A DNA stretch of 64,000 bases from Mesorhizobium sp. PAMC28654 (GTDB lineage Bacteria; Pseudomonadota; Alphaproteobacteria; Rhizobiales; Rhizobiaceae): assembly GCF_020616515.1 (NCBI RefSeq), contig NZ_CP085135.1, forward strand, positions 6,371,001-6,435,000, given 5' to 3'. Below the pieces are notes generated by a model. The model was not told where the DNA came from. It made no database searches and worked only from the letters and a program-made list of their open reading frames with translations. The translations under genes were made by a program, and so were the position numbers. This document shows, piece by piece, positions 15,669 to 25,068 of the stretch (positions within the stretch are counted from its first letter, which is position 1; each line of letters opens with the position of its first letter).

Positions 15669-16730
15669 ATGCGCATGCCCAATCTGACTGCCCTGTTGAC
15701 GGCGACCGCCGTCTTCACCTCCGCACTGGCCTTTGCCGCCCAGGCCGATGAAGTGCATGTGCTCAACTGGAAGGGTTATGGCGCCGACGAGCCTTGGGCC
15801 ATCGCCGCCTTCGAGAAGGCGACCGGCAACAAGGTCGTCAACGACTTCTTCAATTCCGAACAGGAAATGCTGACCAAGATCCGCACCAATCCCGGCCTCT
15901 ACGACGTCGTCATGATCAACGCCGCCTTCAACGACCAGGCGATGTCGGAAAAGCTGATCCAGCCGATCGACGTGTCGAAGCTGCCGAACTATGCCAATAT
16001 CAGCCCGGACAAGGCGGGCTCGCCGATGCTCGACCATGACGGCAAGGTCTATGGCGTGCCGTGGGTCTGGGGCCTGACCGCGCTCGCCATCAACGACAAA
16101 TCCTTCGACAAGCCGCCGACGAGCATCGCCGAGATGTGGGACCCCGCGCACAAGGGCCGCGTGGTCATCCGCGACGACGCTGTCGAAGCGGTCCAGTTCG
16201 GCGCCATCGCCACCGGCCAGAACATCAACGACATCAAGGATATGGATGCGGTCAAGGCGAAGCTGACGTCGCTGATGCCACAGATCAAGACGTTCTGGAG
16301 CTCGGAGAACGATTGGAACCAGATGGTTGCGTCCAATCAGATCGATATCGGCACCTACTGGAGCGGCTCGGCCGACCGCGCCAAGACTCACTTCAAGCTG
16401 CCGGTCTCGCTGGTCGTTCCGCAGGAGGGCGCCGTCGCCTGGCTCGACGCATTCTCCATTCCGGTCGGTTCGAAAAACGTCGCCGGAGCTCAAGCCTTCA
16501 TCAACTACATGATCGACCCGAAATTCTATGTCGAATGGGTCACCAAGGTCGGCGCTCCCGTCTCCGCCAACACCAAGGCGGTGGAAGCGCTGCCCGAAGA
16601 CTCCTTCAACCGCAAGGTGATGGGTGATCCGGCGGTGGCCAAGCGCATCCAGTTCCAGGCGCCGATCACGGACGCCCAGCGCGAGGCCTACCTGGCGCTC
16701 TGGCAGCAGCTGAAAGTCGACGTGAAGTAA
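15669..16730 (+). CDS. ABC transporter substrate-binding protein, PotD/PotF type
   Basis: A 353-residue periplasmic binding protein with a signal peptide of about 26 residues (cleavage after AAQA). The mature sequence starts VHVLNWKGYGADEPW, the opening typical of the spermidine/putrescine class; GVPWVWGLTALAIND and DIGTYWSGSADRA are further class features. It feeds the permeases PotB/PotC-like and the ATPase that follow. The ligand is unlikely to be a simple polyamine given the hydrolase and kinase in the same operon. A strong intercistronic hairpin follows the stop. Confidence 0.9.
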   Translation: MRMPNLTALLTATAVFTSALAFAAQADEVHVLNWKGYGADEPWAIAAFEKATGNKVVNDFFNSEQEMLTKIRTNPGLYDVVMINAAFNDQAMSEKLIQPIDVSKLPNYANISPDKAGSPMLDHDGKVYGVPWVWGLTALAINDKSFDKPPTSIAEMWDPAHKGRVVIRDDAVEAVQFGAIATGQNINDIKDMDAVKAKLTSLMPQIKTFWSSENDWNQMVASNQIDIGTYWSGSADRAKTHFKLPVSLVVPQEGAVAWLDAFSIPVGSKNVAGAQAFINYMIDPKFYVEWVTKVGAPVSANTKAVEALPEDSFNRKVMGDPAVAKRIQFQAPITDAQREAYLALWQQLKVDVK

Positions 16731-16741
16731 AACGCGCGTCG

Positions 16742-16772
16742 GAACCAGCCGGCGGTTCGCGCCGGCTGGTTC
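16742..16772 (+). terminator. Hairpin after the binding-protein gene
   Basis: Perfect 12-base-pair stem GAACCAGCCGGC / GCCGGCTGGTTC with a seven-base loop and no long T-run. Probably a partial terminator or mRNA-stabilising hairpin that raises binding-protein expression over the downstream membrane genes. Confidence 0.6.
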
Positions 16773-16796
16773 TTCAATCCTGGGGAGGAGGGTATC

Positions 16797-17666
16797 ATGG
16801 CAGTACAGGGCGCGGTCGCGTCGCGCGGCGGGCTGAGATCGGCTCTGCCGCTACTGGCGCCAGCCTATCTGTGGCTGACGGTGGCGATCTTCCTGCCGCT
16901 CTCCGCCATGGTCTTTTTCTCGTTCATGACCGACCTGCCGCTCTCGGGAAAGCCATGGGCGTTCACGCTCGGCAATTATGCCGCCTTCTTCTCGCAAAGC
17001 CTTTACCTGACGCTGCTGCTGGCCTCGCTGCGCCTCGGCCTCGAAGTGACACTGTGGTGCGTCGTCATTGGCTACCCTGCGGCTTACGTTCTGGCCAAGG
17101 TGCTGAAGGGACGCAGCCGTGAGGCGATCTTCCTGCTCGTCATCCTGCCGTTCTGGTCGAACGGGCTGGTGCGCATCTTCTCCTGGGCGATGGTTTTGCG
17201 CCAGGGCGGCATTCTCGATACGGCACTCAACGCGGTGCTGCCATTCAAGATCAACATTGATCTCATGTATTCCTACCCGGCCGTCATCATCGGGCTGGTG
17301 CACTCCTACGTGCCCTACATGGTGCTGACCTGCTACCTCACCCTGCAGGCCATCGATGACTCGCTGATCGAAGCCGGGCGCTCGCTTGGCGCCTCGCGGC
17401 TGCAGGTGCTGAAGCGGGTGATAATCCCGCTGTCGATGCCAGGGCTGGTGGCTGGCGCCGCTCTCATCTTCGTGCCCGTCGTCGGCTCATTCATGGAGCC
17501 GCGCATCCTCGGCGGCCGCACCGGCACATTCTACGGCACGGTGATCGAGGACCAGTTCGTCGCCGTGTTCAACTGGCCGCTGGGCGCGGCGCTGTCCTTC
17601 ATCCTGCTGGCCGTCGTGCTGGTCATCCTGGCGGTTGCCTCGCCGGTGCTGCGGAGGGTCGCGTGA
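16797..17666 (+). CDS. ABC transporter permease, PotB-like
   Basis: A 289-residue inner membrane permease with six hydrophobic segments and the EAA loop (EAGRSLGASRLQVLKRVIIPLSMPG, cut here to its start and end) that docks on the ATPase. The ATG at 16797 has a strong GGGGAGGAGGG site. Overlaps the next permease by four bases. Confidence 0.92.
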   Translation: MAVQGAVASRGGLRSALPLLAPAYLWLTVAIFLPLSAMVFFSFMTDLPLSGKPWAFTLGNYAAFFSQSLYLTLLLASLRLGLEVTLWCVVIGYPAAYVLAKVLKGRSREAIFLLVILPFWSNGLVRIFSWAMVLRQGGILDTALNAVLPFKINIDLMYSYPAVIIGLVHSYVPYMVLTCYLTLQAIDDSLIEAGRSLGASRLQVLKRVIIPLSMPGLVAGAALIFVPVVGSFMEPRILGGRTGTFYGTVIEDQFVAVFNWPLGAALSFILLAVVLVILAVASPVLRRVA

Positions 17667-18454
17667 TGATGACGACCCGCATCCTCGAATGGCTCGGCCG
17701 CCTCTACATCTGGCTGCTGCTCGCCTTCCTCTATCTGCCGATCATCATCATGGCGCTGATGTCGTTCAACGTCTCGCCCTTCTACCAATTGCCGTTCGAA
17801 TGGACGACCGAGTGGTACACGTCGCTGTGGCAGAACGATCAACTTATCGCCGCGACCTGGAACAGCCTCGAAATCGCCGTCATCACCACAATCATCTGCG
17901 TGGTGCTCGGATCGGCGGCGTCGCTGGCGCTCTATCGCTATGAGTTTCGCGGCAAGAAGATCCTGCAGGCACTGCTGTTTCCACCGATCGCCATTCCGTG
18001 GCTGATCACCGGCACGGCGATGCTGATCTTCTTCTACGGAGTCGGTATCGGGCGCGGCCTGTTTGCCATCCTGCTCGGCCATGTCGCGCTGGCGCTGCCC
18101 TATGTCATCGTCGTCGTCTCGGCCCGGCTGCAGACCTTCGCGCCGGAACTGGAAGAGGCGGCGCGTTCGCTCGGCGCCAACCAGTGGCAGGTCACGATGC
18201 GGGTGACGCTGCCCTGGATCATGCCCGGCGTCATTGCCGGCGGGCTGTTTGCGTTTGCCGTGTCGTTCGACCAGTTCGTCGTCTCATACTTTCTGTCGAC
18301 GCCAGGGCAGACGACGCTGCCAGTCGAAATCTACGCCGCGATCCGCAAGGGTTTCACGCCCGAGATCAATGCGGTCTCGACGATCATCATTGTCGTGTCC
18401 ATGGCGCTGATGCTGCTCACGGCGCGGTTCTTCAAATTCGGCGGAGAGAAATAA
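17663..18454 (+). CDS. ABC transporter permease, PotC-like
   Basis: A 263-residue permease with six membrane segments and an EAA loop (EEAARSLGANQWQVT). It pairs with the PotB-like permease to form the channel. The start overlaps the previous stop (GTGATGATG region) and the stop overlaps the ATPase ATG by one base (TAATG). Confidence 0.92.
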   Translation: MMMTTRILEWLGRLYIWLLLAFLYLPIIIMALMSFNVSPFYQLPFEWTTEWYTSLWQNDQLIAATWNSLEIAVITTIICVVLGSAASLALYRYEFRGKKILQALLFPPIAIPWLITGTAMLIFFYGVGIGRGLFAILLGHVALALPYVIVVVSARLQTFAPELEEAARSLGANQWQVTMRVTLPWIMPGVIAGGLFAFAVSFDQFVVSYFLSTPGQTTLPVEIYAAIRKGFTPEINAVSTIIIVVSMALMLLTARFFKFGGEK

Positions 18455-19518
18455 TGGCCGGCGTGCAGGTATCGAACGTCTCGCGCAACTTTGGTGCGCA
18501 CAAGGCGCTGGACGATGTCTCCATCGATTTCGCCGATGGCGGCTTCTATGCGCTGCTGGGCCCATCCGGCAGCGGCAAGACCACGCTGCTTCGGCAGATC
18601 GCCGGGTTCGATTTTCCCGATAGCGGCCGCATCTCCATTGGCGGCGAGAGCGTCGAGCGCGTGCCGGTCGAAAAGCGGCGCATCGGCATGGTGTTCCAGA
18701 ATTACGCGCTGTTTCCCAATATGAGCGTCGCCGACAACGTCGCCTTCGGCCTGTCGGTGCGCGGCGAGGCCAAGGCGACCATCGCGACCGAGGTGCAGCG
18801 CGCGCTGGATCTCGTGCAACTCGGCAAGCTCGGCGGCCGCCGGCCGCACCAGCTCTCCGGCGGCCAGCGTCAGCGCGTGGCGCTTGCCCGCGCCATCGTC
18901 ACCAAGCCGCGCGTGCTGCTGCTCGACGAGCCGCTCGGCGCGCTCGACAAGGCGCTGCGCGTCGACATGCAGATAGAGCTCAAGCGTATCCAGCGCGAAA
19001 TCGGCATCACCACCATCTTCGTCACCCATGACCAGGAAGAAGCGCTGACGATGAGCGACCGCATCGGCATCCTGCGCGACGGCAGGCTGGTGCAGGAAGG
19101 GCCGCCGGAAGAAATCTACGACCGGCCGAAGAGCGAATTCGCCGCCACCTTCCTCGGTGACGCCAACATCTTTCGGGGCGACTCGACCGGCAATGGCATC
19201 CGGCTGCCTGATGGCACGGCGATCGCTGCCGACGCTGGCGACAGGCTTGCCGCTGGCGTCAAGGCGAGCTGCGCCGTGCGGCCCGAACGCATCCGCATTG
19301 CCACGGATGGCGAGACTTCGGACGGCACCGCCAACACGCTGAAGGGCCAGGTCTCCAAGCGCATCTTCGCCGGCAACAACAGCACGTACTTCGTCGAGCG
19401 CGCTGGCCAGACGCTGAAGGTCATCGTGCAGAATACCGGTGCCGACCGGTTGGCGGAGGGGCAGGATGTCGTGCTGCGCTGGTCGCCGGAGAGTACTGTG
19501 TTGATTGCTGCGGGGTAG
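18454..19518 (+). CDS. ABC transporter ATP-binding protein, PotA-like
   Basis: A 354-residue cytoplasmic ATPase: Walker A GPSGSGKT (36-43), signature LSGGQRQRVALARA (about 131-144), Walker B VLLLDEP, His switch in FVTHDQEEA, and a C-terminal TOBE-type domain. Powers the importer encoded just upstream. The ATG at 18454 is fixed by overlap with the permease stop. It ends this block; a 214-base palindromic repeat separates it from the aconitase-X genes, which may still be co-transcribed. Confidence 0.93.
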   Translation: MAGVQVSNVSRNFGAHKALDDVSIDFADGGFYALLGPSGSGKTTLLRQIAGFDFPDSGRISIGGESVERVPVEKRRIGMVFQNYALFPNMSVADNVAFGLSVRGEAKATIATEVQRALDLVQLGKLGGRRPHQLSGGQRQRVALARAIVTKPRVLLLDEPLGALDKALRVDMQIELKRIQREIGITTIFVTHDQEEALTMSDRIGILRDGRLVQEGPPEEIYDRPKSEFAATFLGDANIFRGDSTGNGIRLPDGTAIAADAGDRLAAGVKASCAVRPERIRIATDGETSDGTANTLKGQVSKRIFAGNNSTYFVERAGQTLKVIVQNTGADRLAEGQDVVLRWSPESTVLIAAG

Positions 19519-19558
19519 GTTGCGCTCTGTCGATAGCCGGTACCGTGGGCGTTCCTTC

Positions 19559-19772
19559 GCGCCCCCTCTGTCCTGCCGGACGTTCGTCGCTCGGAAAGCC
19601 AAGCAATTGGCTTTCCGTCCGCTGCGCGGACCACTCCTCAACCCCCACAAGTGGGGAGATTGGCAGTTTCGACGTCGCTGCTCCTTCTTCAACACAGGAA
19701 ATTTGCGAAAGCGGCAATGACGGCTAATCTCCCCCCTTGAGGGGAGATGCCCGGCAGGGCAGAGGGGGGCGC
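19559..19772. repeat. Palindromic intergenic repeat element, about 214 bp
   Basis: Ends carry near-matching inverted arms (GCGCCCCCTCTGTCCTGCCGG on the left, its complement with about three changes at 19751-19772). Inside are two smaller hairpins around CCCCACAAGTGGGG and CTCCCCCCTTGAGGGGAG, and an inverted pair around AAAGCCAAGCAATTGGCTTT. It holds no gene. The arms resemble those of the elements at 21511 and 51349, so it belongs to the same broad class, though the centre differs. Confidence 0.7.
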
Positions 19773-19811
19773 TGTCCCTCCGTCCTTTCCGATAACGAGC
19801 CGGGAGCTGCG

Positions 19812-21062
19812 ATGACGCTTGAACTGACTGCGCAGGACCAGTCCATGCTCGACGGCGAGCAAGGCCCATCCGCGGCCGCCGCGATGAAGATCCTGGTCGC
19901 CTTCTCCAAAGCCATCGGTGCGCACAGCCTGCTCGACATCACCGGCGCTCATATCGATGGCTGTCTCTACCACGGCAAGGCGGGGCTCGATTTTGTCGAA
20001 CGGCTGGTCGAGGGCGGCGGGCGTGTCCAGGTGACGACGACATTGAATGTCGGCTCGTTCGACCTCATCCATCCGGGCATGGTGAAGATGCCGGCGGCGG
20101 AGGAAGTGCCGGCGCGGCGGCTGATGAAGGCGCATATGGAGCTCGGCTGCCAGGCGACCTTCACTTGCGCACCCTACCAGACTCGGTTCCGGCCAAGCTT
20201 CGGCCAGCAGATCGCCTGGGGTGAATCCAATGCCATCGTCTTCGCCAATTCGGTGATCGGCGCGCGCACCAACCGCTACGGCGATTTCATCGACCTGTGC
20301 TGCGCCATGACCGGACGCGCGCCGGCCTGGGGCCTGCATCTGAGTGACAACCGGCGCGGCCGCATCCTGTTCGAACTGGCCGTTGCCGATCCGGAACCGA
20401 GCGACAGCCTGTTCGTCGGCGTCGGGCTGATCATAGGGCAAGCCAGCGGCGATCGCATTCCGGTCATCGCCGGCCTGCCTCGGCCGCGCGACGAGGACCA
20501 ACTGAAGGCACTCGGCGCGGCGGCTGCGACGACCGGCGCGGTGGCGCTGTTCCATGCGGTCGGGATCACGCCGGAAGCAAGAACCCTGGACGAAGCGTTC
20601 CACGATCACGCACCGGAAGAGACGATCCACATCAGCCGTGGCGACATCGATCACGCGCTGGCCAGGCTGTCGAGCGTGCCGGACGGAGCGCCGCTCTCGG
20701 CCGTATCGCTAGGCACGCCGCACTTTTCCCATGAGGAATGGATGCGCCTTTTGCCGATGCTGCGCGAGGTCGCGCCGGGCAGGTCCATCCCGATCTACGT
20801 CAACACCGGACGCGCGACGCTGACGCGGCTGCAGGAGGAGGGCGCGTTGGCTGGCATGGAGGCGTTCGGCCTCATCCCGGTCGCGGACACCTGCACCTAT
20901 GTCACCTCGATCTTGGAACGTCTCGACGGCGTGGTGATGACCAACTCGGGCAAATGGGCGCATTACGCCCCGGGTAATATTGGCGTGTCCGTCGCCTTCG
21001 CCGACATGAAGGATTGCATCCGCTCCGCAGCGGTCGGGCATGTCGTGCGGAGCGCCTCATGA
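19812..21062 (+). CDS. Aconitase X large (catalytic) subunit
   Basis: A 416-residue protein of the aconitase-X catalytic domain family (formerly DUF521): KILVAFSKAIGAHSLLDIT, HIDGCLYHGKAGLDF, NLGCQATFTCAPYQ-like segment (ELGCQATFTCAPYQ), and the cysteine in VADTCTYVTSI that would hold the Fe-S centre with other conserved Cys. Bacterial two-subunit AcnX enzymes are usually cis-3-hydroxy-L-proline dehydratases; archaeal ones are phosphomevalonate dehydratases. The bacterial activity is the better guess here but the neighbours (ribosyl-type hydrolase, PotABCD importer) leave the substrate open. The ATG at 19812 follows GGGAG; its stop overlaps the small-subunit ATG. Confidence 0.88.
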   Translation: MTLELTAQDQSMLDGEQGPSAAAAMKILVAFSKAIGAHSLLDITGAHIDGCLYHGKAGLDFVERLVEGGGRVQVTTTLNVGSFDLIHPGMVKMPAAEEVPARRLMKAHMELGCQATFTCAPYQTRFRPSFGQQIAWGESNAIVFANSVIGARTNRYGDFIDLCCAMTGRAPAWGLHLSDNRRGRILFELAVADPEPSDSLFVGVGLIIGQASGDRIPVIAGLPRPRDEDQLKALGAAAATTGAVALFHAVGITPEARTLDEAFHDHAPEETIHISRGDIDHALARLSSVPDGAPLSAVSLGTPHFSHEEWMRLLPMLREVAPGRSIPIYVNTGRATLTRLQEEGALAGMEAFGLIPVADTCTYVTSILERLDGVVMTNSGKWAHYAPGNIGVSVAFADMKDCIRSAAVGHVVRSAS

Positions 21063-21493
21063 CGCGAACGCTGGAAGCCCTTGAAAGAAGCGGCACCTTC
21101 CAACTGGCCGGTGAAGCCGAGGGCGAGGCGCTGGTGTTCTCGCAGCCGCTCAGCTTCTGGGGCGGCATCGACGCCGAAACCGGCGATATCATCGACCATT
21201 CGCATCCAGGGCTCGGCCAGAATGTCGCCGGCAAGATCCTGGTCATGCCCAGCGGACGCGGTTCGTCGTCTTCGTCGTCTGTCCTGGCCGAAGCGATCCG
21301 CCGGGGCACGGCGCCGGCCGGCATCCTCATGGAGCGGCCTGACCCGATCCTGGCTGTGGGCGCCATCGTCGCGGAGTTTCTCTATGATATCCGCATGCCG
21401 CTGGTGGTGTGCGACATTGCGGGGATTGTTTCTGGTGAGCGGGTTGCGATTGGTGTCCGTGAGGATGGTGGGGCGGTCGTCCGTAAAGTCTGA
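21059..21493 (+). CDS. Aconitase X small (swivel) subunit
   Basis: A 144-residue protein of the DUF126/AcnX swivel domain: FWGGIDAETGDIIDHSHPG near residue 40 and the serine-rich active loop GRGSSSSSSVLAEAIRRG. It completes the active site of the large subunit, with which it overlaps by four bases (ATGA). Same functional uncertainty as the large subunit. Confidence 0.9.
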   Translation: MTRTLEALERSGTFQLAGEAEGEALVFSQPLSFWGGIDAETGDIIDHSHPGLGQNVAGKILVMPSGRGSSSSSSVLAEAIRRGTAPAGILMERPDPILAVGAIVAEFLYDIRMPLVVCDIAGIVSGERVAIGVREDGGAVVRKV

Positions 21494-21510
21494 GAAAATC
21501 GTTCAAAGTC

Positions 21511-21699
21511 AGCGCCGCCCCTCATTGTCCTGCCGGCATCTTCTCCCGGTATAGGGACGGGGAGAAGGGGCTTGGCCGCAACGCCGGCATCCTTCCTGCA
21601 ACCTTGATCATTGGCGAAGGCGCTGATGACAGCCTCCCTCTCCCCGTCACTATACGGGGAGAGGATGCCGGCAGGCAGGTGAGGGGCAGCACCAGCGCT
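21511..21699. repeat. Palindromic repeat element, about 189 bp
   Basis: Left arm around CCTCATTGTCCTGCCGGCAT and right arm around ATGCCGGCAGGCAGGTGAGG are imperfect inverted repeats, each next to a CTCCC...GGGAG hairpin. The central part shares the string TTGGCGAA and CCTTCNTGCAAC with the element at 51349-51525, so the two are copies of one family. No gene inside. Confidence 0.75.
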
Positions 21700-21729
21700 T
21701 CTCAATTCTCTCTCCCCATCAAACACGCT

Positions 21730-22811
21730 TCAGCCAGCCATCAGCCCAGCAGCACCACGCCGCCAATAGGCGGCGGCCAGCGTCTCGTCGCGACCGAGCC
21801 CCAGCTTTCCGCGCCAGTGTTCGCGTATGACTTTCGCGGCATAAGCTTCGGCAACCAGCCGAATGCCGAAACGTCCTTCGGCCATGCCACTGAGCGGACG
21901 GCCTCGGCCAGTCGCGTGTCTTCGCCCGCCGGCACGCCGTTTCGGGTCAGCCAGTGCAATTCGATGCCGGTGGCGTTGGCGATCTCCTGCCTTTCGCCAT
22001 CATCGGCGATTTCGACGAAGGCAATGCCCCGGGTCTGCGCGGGCAATGTCTCCAGCAGCCGCGCCAGCGCAGGAAGGCCGGTTTCGTCGGCGCCCATGAC
22101 ATACCAGCCCGCTTGCCGCACCGGGCGGCCGACCGGCCCCATGATGCCGACCTTCATGCCGGGCGCTGCCTGCATGGCCCAGGCGGCGCCGACGCTGTCG
22201 CCGGGATGGACGACGAAATCGACATCGATGATGCCCTTGTCCACGTCGAGCGCGCGGATGGTGTAGACGCGCGCTACCGGACGGCGGTCATCTGCCGGCC
22301 ACACCGGCAGGCCGTTGCCGCCCAGCACCGGCCAGAGCGGATCGGGCACGTCCTTCGTCGGGAACAGCATGCGGATGTGCATGCCGCCGAATTTGGCGAA
22401 GCGCGAGAGATCCTCGCCGGCAAAGCGGATGCGGCGCATATGCGCGGTAAGATGGCGAACGTCCGTCACCGTCATTTCGCGGAACTGGGCGAGGCTGGTC
22501 TCGCCCGAGAGATCGCCGGTCCAGACGATCTCCGGGTTTTCCTCCTTGGCATAGACCTGGACCGCCGTGGCCAGCAGGTCCTTGATGCGGGCGAGACCGT
22601 CACGGTCGACCGCATTGGCCCGCATCACCAGCCGTTCCATGTCGAAGGAAGCGCCGCCAAAGGCGAAACGGAAATCGATGCGCCAGCCATCCTGAGAAGC
22701 ATCGGCCTCGAAACTTTGCAGCCTGTCCGTGATGCGGTCCATGTAATCTGGCAGATTGCGCAGGTTCAGCCGCGCCTCGCAGACCAGTTCTCTCACCGAT
22801 GCCTGGCTCAT
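21730..22811 (-). pseudogene. Siderophore-interacting protein (FAD ferric reductase) with frameshifted C-terminus
   Basis: The first about 310 codons encode an iron-chelate reductase of the SIP/ViuB family with an N-terminal DUF2218-like part, the FAD motif RVYTIRALD, and GAAWAMQAAPGMKVGIMGP. Near 21860 the frame changes: the open frame runs on as low-quality sequence to a TGA at 21741, while another frame gives the expected family tail (VAEAYAAKVIREHWRGKLG and ETLAAAYWRRG) to a TGA at 21730-21732. A single missing base in the GGC-TGG context explains it. The enzyme would reduce Fe(III)-siderophore or heme-derived iron in the cytoplasm. It follows the TonB-dependent receptor by two bases, in one operon. 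The ATG at 22811 is chosen over upstream frame. Confidence 0.85.
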
Positions 22812-22813
22812 GC

Positions 22814-24955
22814 TCAACCTCCGATTCTGCCGGTTAGCGCGACCTTGAAGGTGCGGCCCTTGCCCTGTTTCGTCAGCGCCGAGGTCGACCATGCGCTTTG
22901 CGGGTCGGTGTAGGCGGTGTTGAAGACGTTATCGACGCCGAAATCGAGCTTTGCGTTGTCGTTGATGCGCCAGTTGGCGAAGACATTGACCAGTTCGAAA
23001 CCGTCATCGACGACCGGCTTGGCGTTGGGATTGGTGCGGCGGGTGCGGGTGATCTCGCCGATGCTGAGATATTGCGCGCCGACGGTGAGCTGGTCTTCCA
23101 GCATGCGGAAGCCGATTGTGGCCGAGAATCGGTCGAGCGGTGTGTTGTTGAGTGGCTGACCGGAATAGACCCCGCTGACAACCTTGGCATCGATCAATGC
23201 GCCGGCGAGGTTCACGAAACCCCAGCCGTAATCGTAGACAGCCTCCGCCTCGATGCCCTTCAGCCGCGCGTCGCCGATGTTGGCCGCAGTGCGCGGTATC
23301 GGCGGTGTCAAGGTGCGTAGGTCGACATCGATATAGTCCTCCACGTCGGTATGAAAGAGATTGACCTTGGCGCGCAGGCGGTCGCCCTCAGTCAATATGT
23401 CGTCGTATTTCACGTTGATGCCGGCTTCCCAGTTCTTCGCCGTCTCAGGCTGAAGAAGCAGGTTGGGCAGATAGGCGTCGCCTGAGCCGTGCGCGCCGCC
23501 GCCACGGAAGACATCCTGCAGGCCCGGCGCCCGGTAACCTTCGGAATAGGTGCCGTATAGCTGGAAGCCCTCAAACGGGGTAACGCCGACGGTGAGGCGC
23601 GGTGACCAGCGGTCGCCGGAGATCGAGGCTTCCTGTCGTGGCGCGGTTTTGGTCTCGCCATCCAGCTCATAACCATCATAGCGCATGGCAGCGATGACCT
23701 GCAGCCACTCCTTGTAGTCGCCCTGCCATTGCAGGAAGCCGCCATAACCCTGCTGCTCGCCGGCGCCGAAATGCGCTGCTTCCGAGGATCCTTCGAGGAA
23801 GTAGTAGTCGAGACCGTAGGTCAGCGTATGGGCGATGCTCCAGGCATCGAAACGCGTGGAGTTCTTCACGTTGAAGCCGGTCGTGGCGACATCATAGAAG
23901 CGGAAATTGCCGATCGCGTTGGCCGGCGCTATCTGCGTCTGCTCGGCGCGGGTGCGGTTGTGGTAGGCATTGGCGCTGAAGTCGATCAGGTCGTTGTTGT
24001 CGGGCTTCCAGGTGTAGGCGGCTGTGTAGGTCTGGTTGGTGGTGTTGGCATTGTAGCGGCTCAGCGTTGGCGAGGGCGAGCCGCTCGAACCGCTGATGAC
24101 GTCATTGTAACGCTGCAGGATGGCGCCGAGCTTCAGTTCATGGCCATCGGCAGGGCGCAGCGTCGTCTTCAGATAGCCGCTGGTCACCCGCTCGCCGGTC
24201 CATGGCACGGTGGCACCATTGCCGTCGGTATAGCTGTCGCGGTCGCGATAGATCAGGTTGCCGATGATGTCGGCATCCTCGTTGAAGCGATAGGCACCGG
24301 TGGTGCTGGTGGTAAAACCCTTGCCGTTGCTTTCATAGCCGAGCTTCTCGCTCAGCGCCCAGTGCTCCCGAGGCTTCAGGAAATCGCCGGCGCCCTTGGT
24401 CTCGAAGGAGACGACGCCGCCAATGCCGCCCGAACCATAGGCGTTCGACACCGGACCGCGAATGACGGTGGCTTCCTTGATCAGGTCCGGCTCGACATAG
24501 AAAGAGCCCGAGCCGTGGCCGACACGCCAGTAATCCTGGCGGGCGCCGTCGAGGGTGACGACGACGCGACCATACTGTTCCAGGCCGCGAATGTTGATGG
24601 CGGTTGCTGGATCGTCGCCGTTCATCGAGGCGGCGACCCCCGGTGTGGTGCGGAAAATGTCGGCGGCGGTATCGGGCTGAATGCGGTCGAGCTCATCCTG
24701 GTCGACGGCACTGATGGCGGCCATCGAGTCGATGACGGCGGTCTTGATCATCGTTGCCGAGATGGTGATCAGATCGAGCACCGTCGTCGGCTGGTTCCGG
24801 GCGGTCGTGGCTTGTCCGATTCGATCGGTCTTGGCGGCTGCGCCCTTCTTCTCCGGCTCCTGCTCTTGCGCATTGGCGAGCGGTGCGGCGCACAGGCCGA
24901 GTGCGAAGGCGAGCGCCGTGCTCGCCATCAATGTCGCGTTGGTCGTCGTTCTCAT
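22814..24955 (-). CDS. TonB-dependent heme/hemoglobin-type outer membrane receptor
   Basis: A 713-residue precursor with a signal peptide ending near ANAQ (about 30), a short TonB-box region, a plug domain (TTPGVAASMNGDD, INIRGLEQYGRVVVTLDGARQ split at the turn, and GPVSNAYGSGGIGGVVSFET) and a 22-strand barrel with the family motif YGTYSEGYRAPGLQDVFRGG (close to the FRAP motif of heme receptors). It resembles the rhizobial heme receptors of the HmuR/ShmR class. The ATG at 24955 is chosen since it starts the signal peptide. An IRO-type box overlaps its predicted -35. It is co-transcribed with the siderophore-interacting protein and diverges from the hemin-binding protein. Confidence 0.9.
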   Translation of the reverse strand: MRTTTNATLMASTALAFALGLCAAPLANAQEQEPEKKGAAAKTDRIGQATTARNQPTTVLDLITISATMIKTAVIDSMAAISAVDQDELDRIQPDTAADIFRTTPGVAASMNGDDPATAINIRGLEQYGRVVVTLDGARQDYWRVGHGSGSFYVEPDLIKEATVIRGPVSNAYGSGGIGGVVSFETKGAGDFLKPREHWALSEKLGYESNGKGFTTSTTGAYRFNEDADIIGNLIYRDRDSYTDGNGATVPWTGERVTSGYLKTTLRPADGHELKLGAILQRYNDVISGSSGSPSPTLSRYNANTTNQTYTAAYTWKPDNNDLIDFSANAYHNRTRAEQTQIAPANAIGNFRFYDVATTGFNVKNSTRFDAWSIAHTLTYGLDYYFLEGSSEAAHFGAGEQQGYGGFLQWQGDYKEWLQVIAAMRYDGYELDGETKTAPRQEASISGDRWSPRLTVGVTPFEGFQLYGTYSEGYRAPGLQDVFRGGGAHGSGDAYLPNLLLQPETAKNWEAGINVKYDDILTEGDRLRAKVNLFHTDVEDYIDVDLRTLTPPIPRTAANIGDARLKGIEAEAVYDYGWGFVNLAGALIDAKVVSGVYSGQPLNNTPLDRFSATIGFRMLEDQLTVGAQYLSIGEITRTRRTNPNAKPVVDDGFELVNVFANWRINDNAKLDFGVDNVFNTAYTDPQSAWSTSALTKQGKGRTFKVALTGRIGG

Positions 24956-25068
24956 GGAATGCAGCCCCCGGGCAAAAGCAAGATTGCTGGCGGTGGCTGA
25001 AAGGCCTTGGCTGGCGTGATGGAAATCCCTCGACCAGCGGGTCAGGGCAGGGGTCACATATTAAAACA

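Noticed and set aside
19559..19772. CRISPR-like or tandem repeat
   Set aside because: It is an inverted, not a regularly spaced direct, repeat.
18331..19869. 512-codon minus-strand ORF
   Set aside because: Shadow of the PotA-like ATPase, running into the palindromic repeat.
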